Source of the DNA: Xaviernesmea oryzae
Lineage (GTDB): Bacteria; Pseudomonadota; Alphaproteobacteria; Rhizobiales; Rhizobiaceae
NCBI RefSeq assembly: GCF_900109605.1
Contig: NZ_FOAM01000001.1
Location: 124,001 to 188,000, forward strand
Length of the DNA: 64,000 nt
Direction: 5' to 3'
Positions 60,697-64,000 of the stretch are shown here, in pieces (the first letter of the stretch is position 1; each line of letters opens with the position of its first letter). The notes under the pieces are model-generated. The model was given only the letters and a program-made list of their open reading frames with translations. It was not told the origin of the DNA and did not search any database. The translations under genes and the position numbers were made by a program.

Positions 60697-61720
60697 CGCC
60701 TATTGAGACCCAAGTCTCAAGGTTGCCCTGTCCCTCCGCCCGCCTGTGGATGCGCATGATCCTTCCATCGCCGAATGAGAAGACCTGGCCGCGATACTGC
60801 GGCATGGCAACGATTGTATCGGCATGAGCCAGGAACTGAGCAAACCCCTGGCCTCCGCGGGTTCTTGTTCCTTGCCCTCGGAGCAGAACCCATGTGCTCT
60901 CGAATGTGTAGCGAACGCTAGCGGTCGGGTTCATCGTTCTAGGGTCTAACCCCTCTTCAACTGGCAGAGGGTGGATTGTTGCGTAGTCCCCATAGGTGAC
61001 TGCCCGGCCGGCCGCACTTCGGTTTGCCAGCCATACAGCCCACTCGTGTCGTTGCACTATATGAGCGCCGACAGCAAAGCCGGAGAGGTTTTCAGGAAAA
61101 GAGCCAGCGACCAACGCGATGTCAGCCCACTCTGAGGCGAAGGGAACCGCTGCTAACGCGCCGCGTGCGGTGATAACCGACCGGCCCGCTGTGTCAATAT
61201 AGCCCAAGTCCACGATGAAGGCCGCATCAGCGGCCTGTAAGCCGCACTCATCCAGCATATCACTGACCACATCATCAATGTCTAGCTCGGCTAGGTCGTC
61301 AGGGGTCATGCGAAATACAGGGCGAACGCCATAGTCGCCACAGACCGACGCCACAGCCGCGAGAAAGGCTTCATCACTTTCCAGCCTCAGCACAGGGCTT
61401 ACATGGGCATGCTGATCGGCGTCGGCAATTCGGTCAAAGAAATAACGGACAAAGTGTACACCGCCTGCGCATCGGGCGTCCGGGTCAATGTCCCCCAAAT
61501 CAACGGCGGCCGCGTAGCCCGCCCATGCGGAGTTAAGGCGATCAGCGTCCTGAGCAATGCGCTGGTCAAACGCTACGTCAGTTTCGCCACCTGGCGGTGG
61601 GTTGAATGAATGCGATGCGATGTTGAGCAGGGGAACTGTACCGGCTTTCTGAGCGGCAGAGAGATTGGTGAGTGCAGTCTGTTCGCCGCGCTTGAAGCGC
61701 AGGATTGGTCGATAAGTCAT
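60641..61720 (-). CDS. Beta-family (T4 beta-protein-like) protein
   Basis: The 359-residue protein starts MTYRPILRFKRGEQTALTNL and continues with the alternating beta-alpha pattern of the phage beta protein family: VPLLNIASHSF, VHFVRYFFDRI, FIVDLGYIDT, DIALVAGSFPENL and ASVRYTFESTWVLLRGQGTRTRGGQGFAQFLAHADTIV. A TIM-barrel-like architecture is likely. Such proteins occur in phages and islands, often beside sce7726/sce7725 genes, with no established biochemistry. GGAGGAG gives a very strong ribosome site, which adjoins a 5'-leader hairpin. The 3' end overlaps the convergent sce7726-type gene. Confidence 0.85.
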   Translation of the reverse strand: MTYRPILRFKRGEQTALTNLSAAQKAGTVPLLNIASHSFNPPPGGETDVAFDQRIAQDADRLNSAWAGYAAAVDLGDIDPDARCAGGVHFVRYFFDRIADADQHAHVSPVLRLESDEAFLAAVASVCGDYGVRPVFRMTPDDLAELDIDDVVSDMLDECGLQAADAAFIVDLGYIDTAGRSVITARGALAAVPFASEWADIALVAGSFPENLSGFAVGAHIVQRHEWAVWLANRSAAGRAVTYGDYATIHPLPVEEGLDPRTMNPTASVRYTFESTWVLLRGQGTRTRGGQGFAQFLAHADTIVAMPQYRGQVFSFGDGRIMRIHRRAEGQGNLETWVSIGVNHHIAEIVGQFASLPSP

Positions 61721-61727
61721 GGCTCCT

Positions 61728-61768
61728 CCTCTAAGGTGTTGTGTGATTCTCAATCACAACCTTAGAGG
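61728..61768 (-). promoter_or_regulatory. Leader hairpin abutting the ribosome site of the beta-family gene
   Basis: On the minus strand the leader reads CCTCTAAGGTTGTGATT, a short GAG loop, then AATCACA, a four-base bulge and ACCTTAGAGG. This makes about 17 pairs. The 3' arm runs directly into the ribosome site (TTAGAGGAGGAGCC-ATG), so folding would cover part of it. It could be a translational control element or, as DNA, an operator. Confidence 0.6.
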
Positions 61769-61777
61769 GACACAATT

Positions 61778-61806
61778 TAGTTATGAGTTCAATGATTCCA
61801 TTGCAA
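61778..61806 (-). promoter_or_regulatory. Putative sigma-70-type promoter of the beta-family gene
   Basis: Minus-strand TTGCAA (61801-61806) and TAACTA (61778-61783) are separated by exactly 17 bases. The predicted transcription start lies right before the leader hairpin. Confidence 0.5.
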
Positions 61807-61827
61807 TCAAGACGAGAGACTTACTTG

Positions 61828-62259
61828 CTAGCCTTTGGTATTTTTTGCCTCAAGCGCCTCCAACCTCCGCACAATCTCGCCCGTCTCGATTGCCTTCCGC
61901 TGCGCCTCGATAATCGACACCAAGCTTTGAGCCTCGCCCGGCGCTATCTCGCCGCGCGCCGCCGCGCCGAGCACCAGTGAAATCGCGCCTGGGATTTGCT
62001 CGGCCGTTTCAATTGCTGGGAGCTTGATCGATATCGCGCGCTGCGCGGGCGCAGGCCGGGGATGGATGAATGGTGCGGCTTGCGCTGCAGCCCATGCCCT
62101 GTCTTTCGCATCGGCATCCTCATTTCGCATGATGGACATCATATATTCGATCGGGGAAATCCCTTCCGACATCACCTTGCCCAGCACCTCGACCGTGCGG
62201 CGGTTCAGTGTCCCCGGCTTACGCCCTGCGCCGGCTCCCGCGCCGCCAGTCTTCGCCAT
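61828..62259 (-). CDS. Terminase-small-subunit-like phage protein, 143 aa
   Basis: ATG 62259 follows AGGAGA and opens MAKTGGAGAGAGRKPGTLNRRTVEVL. The stretch GISPIEYMMSIMRNEDADAKDRAWAAAQAAPFIHPRP follows, typical of small phage proteins related to terminase small subunits (basic, Lys/Arg-Pro-Gly start, then helical). The frame is open, with good codon use, a further 65 codons upstream to TTG 62454, so a longer protein is possible. No large terminase gene is adjacent. It lies 107 bases upstream of the beta-family gene on the same strand. Confidence 0.6.
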   Translation of the reverse strand: MAKTGGAGAGAGRKPGTLNRRTVEVLGKVMSEGISPIEYMMSIMRNEDADAKDRAWAAAQAAPFIHPRPAPAQRAISIKLPAIETAEQIPGAISLVLGAAARGEIAPGEAQSLVSIIEAQRKAIETGEIVRRLEALEAKNTKG

Positions 62260-62618
62260 TCCCTGTTTCTCCTGATTGGCCTTCAAACGGCCGATACGTT
62301 CGAAAGAAGTGCCCGGCAGGTCGGGCAACGCCGCTGTCGATCCGTCCACTTCGATAATGCGGGTGATGATCAGCGCGTCCCGCTCACGGCGCCAGTCGAT
62401 GCCCCTGGAACGTAAAAACCGATCGAACTCGTCTTCGCTGTGGTCCCCGGCCAAAACGCTGATGACGCGGAGAATGAAGGCGCCGTGGCTGGCTCAGCCT
62501 TGCCAAGGCGCAGATACTCGGCAAGCCGAATGATATATAGCCTTCGCCCCTTCCCGTTACGCTTGCCAAACTATTAAGTTGTGCGATTACTGTCTCTTGC
62601 GTAGAGCGGGGGCTGCTT
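62260..62618. other. Region upstream of the terminase-like gene, possible broken coding sequence
   Basis: 62260-62454 on the minus strand is open in the frame of the terminase-like gene and looks coding (DEFDRFLRSRGIDWRRERDA). Farther upstream a second minus frame (RRLYIIRLAEYLRLGKAEPA) also looks coding and ends out of frame, which suggests a frameshifted or truncated older gene. The divergent membrane-protein gene starts at 62619. Confidence 0.4.
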
Positions 62619-63632
62619 ATGGCGGATGCGCAGGAACAGACAAAGAACAAGCCAAGCGGCTACACCCGACGGCTTGCAGAACTCGCGGGATTTGGAAGCT
62701 TGTTTGCAGCAGGCATTGGAGCCCTCTCCAATGTTCTTCCCGGTGTTCCTCCAATCGGTCTCTTCACTGTCTTCATTGGAGCAGCAATGGGGTTGCTCTT
62801 CCTGCTGGTGGTTAGAAATGCGACCACCTTTAATCCAGAGCGCTTTGGCACTGTAGTGAGCTTTCTGGTTTGGTCGATCGCTATATGCGCGGTGGTTTTC
62901 ATGTTCGCTATGACTTCGAGGGCAGTAGGTCCCGTAGTGCGTGAGCTTTTCGATATGTTCGACACGCCGGAAGTCTCTCCTAAAAAGACTAAATTCGAAC
63001 CAGACACCGGCGAGGGCGATCTTCGCAAGGCAGATGAACCCAAATTCGATCAGAGACTTGCTCCAATACGTGGGGAGCCCCAACAGCCGAATTTCGCCAA
63101 TAAAGAGACGGCATTCAATCGACCTGTCGCGAGCACGGAGAGCAGCCCGGACACACGAGCTGCCACGTTAGAAGAGCAAGCGAAGATGGCCGCTGATGCT
63201 CCGGCTTCTTCCGAGATGACGATCACGCCGGGATCGATTGCTGACAGAGAGGAGGCCACTGATCTCGCCGCGTCTGCTCCAGACAAGCGAATTGTTTACT
63301 ACTATCGCCCTGTGGATGGCGAGCGGGTACGCGATGCGCTGCGAGCTGCACACTTGCAATGGACAGAAAGTGACAATTTCAAGAACTTAATTAATAATCC
63401 CACCAATGCAATCGCTTGCTCACCAACCTCTGATCCCGCAACATTCAAACGTCTAGTCGCAGCACTGCGCTCCGCTGGTATCACCATACGGAGTATAGAT
63501 TTTTTCAGAAAATCTACTAAGCGTGGCTTCGAGATTTTGAACACGTCCTTCTTAGATGGGCCCAGCGTAGATTACCCCCCTCTAACGGACGAGCAACTAG
63601 ATGTGGCTAAATGTTCGCCCATGCATAATTAA
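62619..63632 (+). CDS. Membrane protein with unknown C-terminal domain, 337 aa
   Basis: ATG 62619 follows GGGGG. Three hydrophobic segments lie at about residues 24-42, 43-65 and 80-102. They are followed by a charged linker rich in Pro/Glu/Lys (about 110-220) and a C-terminal domain starting RIVYYYRPVDGERVRDALRAAHLQW and including VAALRSAGITIRSIDFFRKSTKRGFEILNTSFL. The C-terminal domain would face one compartment on a long linker, a layout reminiscent of membrane-anchored effectors of phage-defence systems, but I recognise no catalytic motif. Codon use is less GC-biased than in the host. Confidence 0.7.
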   Translation: MADAQEQTKNKPSGYTRRLAELAGFGSLFAAGIGALSNVLPGVPPIGLFTVFIGAAMGLLFLLVVRNATTFNPERFGTVVSFLVWSIAICAVVFMFAMTSRAVGPVVRELFDMFDTPEVSPKKTKFEPDTGEGDLRKADEPKFDQRLAPIRGEPQQPNFANKETAFNRPVASTESSPDTRAATLEEQAKMAADAPASSEMTITPGSIADREEATDLAASAPDKRIVYYYRPVDGERVRDALRAAHLQWTESDNFKNLINNPTNAIACSPTSDPATFKRLVAALRSAGITIRSIDFFRKSTKRGFEILNTSFLDGPSVDYPPLTDEQLDVAKCSPMHN

Positions 63633-63646
63633 GGTGCGTGTCCTGT

Positions 63647-64000
63647 TTAAATGGGAAGGTTGTTGCAGGCGCCGGCCCGCTGTGTTGCGACAATCTTCCA
63701 GCTGTCAGCGGTGCCCCGGCTATCTGTCGCTTTGGTCTGGATCAGCAGTTGGCACTGCGCGGTCCGCGTGATCGCCGGCGTGACCTTGGTCGCTGGCAGC
63801 GTAATCATGACGGGATCGGTCCGGAAGACGAACACGCGCCCGCCCTGGACCGGATAGGCATCGGCTGGCAGCATCCCGGTTTGCGCCGTGAACTGCCCGA
63901 TCGTCAAACCGTTCAACGCCTCCAGCCTAGCGTTAAGGCTCTCGTCGATCGCTGCTTGATACTCCTGGCTGGTCTGGCAGCCGGCGAGCGCAAGCAGCGC
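63647..64000 (-). CDS. Putative lipoprotein, N-terminus outside window
   Basis: The frame runs off the right edge. The visible part starts ALLALAGC-QTSQEYQAA, with a lipobox (LAGC), so the missing residues should be a short lipoprotein signal peptide. The mature part (about 110 residues) has ARLEALNGLTIGQFTAQTGMLPADAYPVQGGRVFVFRT and a TxAxxRTAQCQLLIQT segment with two Cys (also GACNNLPI at the end). It would be anchored in an envelope membrane. No family recognised; element-borne lipoproteins of this size are common. Confidence 0.65.
   Translation of the reverse strand, partial: ALLALAGCQTSQEYQAAIDESLNARLEALNGLTIGQFTAQTGMLPADAYPVQGGRVFVFRTDPVMITLPATKVTPAITRTAQCQLLIQTKATDSRGTADSWKIVATQRAGACNNLPI

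Larger units (their letters stand above)
43338..64000. mobile_element. Phage-related integrated element at tRNA-Ser, right end outside window
   Basis: From the tRNA 3' end to the window edge the genes are phage or island types: excisionase-like HTH proteins, a primase-helicase replication protein with an iteron cluster, a serine recombinase, virion-ejection-type proteins, a terminase-small-subunit-like protein, plus HEPN and sce7726/beta cargo. No core metabolic gene occurs, and several segments are more AT-rich than the chromosome. Capsid, portal, large terminase and tyrosine integrase genes are not visible. No second copy of the tRNA 3' end is seen in the window, so attR, and perhaps the integrase, lie to the right. 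It may be a phage satellite, a decayed prophage or the left part of a larger prophage. Confidence 0.75.

Overview
The window comes from a GC-rich alphaproteobacterium of the Rhizobiaceae (Rhizobium/Agrobacterium type). The evidence is a cyclic beta-1,2-glucan synthase (NdvB) with an OpgC-type partner, the gene order obgE-proB-proA-nadD-rsfS-rlmH-envC-ctpA-deacetylase-rppH, a RIME-like intergenic repeat and an HWE-family sensor kinase.

Chromosomal part, 1-43337. 1-3052: the end of a 2H phosphoesterase (DUF1045) gene, then a lipid acyltransferase/cytochrome P450 pair on the minus strand. 3109-7537: lysine (2-aminoadipate/2-oxoadipate) catabolism, with an ALDH7-type dehydrogenase and an HglS-type 2-oxoadipate dioxygenase/decarboxylase, plus a divergent LysR regulator. 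8075-18023: ndvB and an OpgC-like membrane acyltransferase, which would make and decorate periplasmic cyclic glucans. 18024-20958: small genes, including two short ones (57 and 51 aa), a frameshifted AT-rich gene, and a secreted DUF992 protein. 21199-27068: a signalling cluster of a hybrid kinase with three receiver domains, a CheR methyltransferase and an HWE kinase with receivers at both ends. 27187-29962: an EmrAB-type efflux pair. 29978-42070: the long minus-strand block from two GNAT genes and obgE down to rppH. It has a strong terminator after ctpA, so rppH and the deacetylase gene form a separate unit. 42205-43337: rpmA, rplU and tRNA-Ser(CGA).

Accessory part, 43338-64000. Immediately after the 3' end of the tRNA-Ser gene the content changes to that of an integrated, phage-related element that runs off the window. 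It has an excisionase-like HTH gene, a second HTH gene, a primase-helicase-type replication protein followed directly by a dense cluster of TTGCGG/CCGCAA repeats (candidate iteron origin), an HGG-motif protein, a minus-strand operon of a serine recombinase and two tandem AlpA-like paralogues, two large virion-ejection-type proteins, several orphan genes, an SRAP protein, a HEPN-type two-gene unit, an sce7726-family nuclease-like gene convergent with and overlapping a beta-family gene, a terminase-small-subunit-like gene, a membrane protein and a partial lipoprotein. No capsid, portal, large terminase, tail or tyrosine integrase gene is visible in this part, which suggests a satellite-like or decayed element rather than a complete prophage.

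Most interesting: the iteron cluster beside the replication gene; a near-identical palindrome (GACAT-N5-ATGTC) upstream of two different island genes; and the sce7726/beta pair, whose beta gene carries a long 5'-leader hairpin abutting its ribosome binding site behind a recognisable promoter. Start codons were re-chosen where a Shine-Dalgarno sequence favoured an internal ATG/GTG/TTG. All family assignments are from motif recognition by eye; no database search was run.
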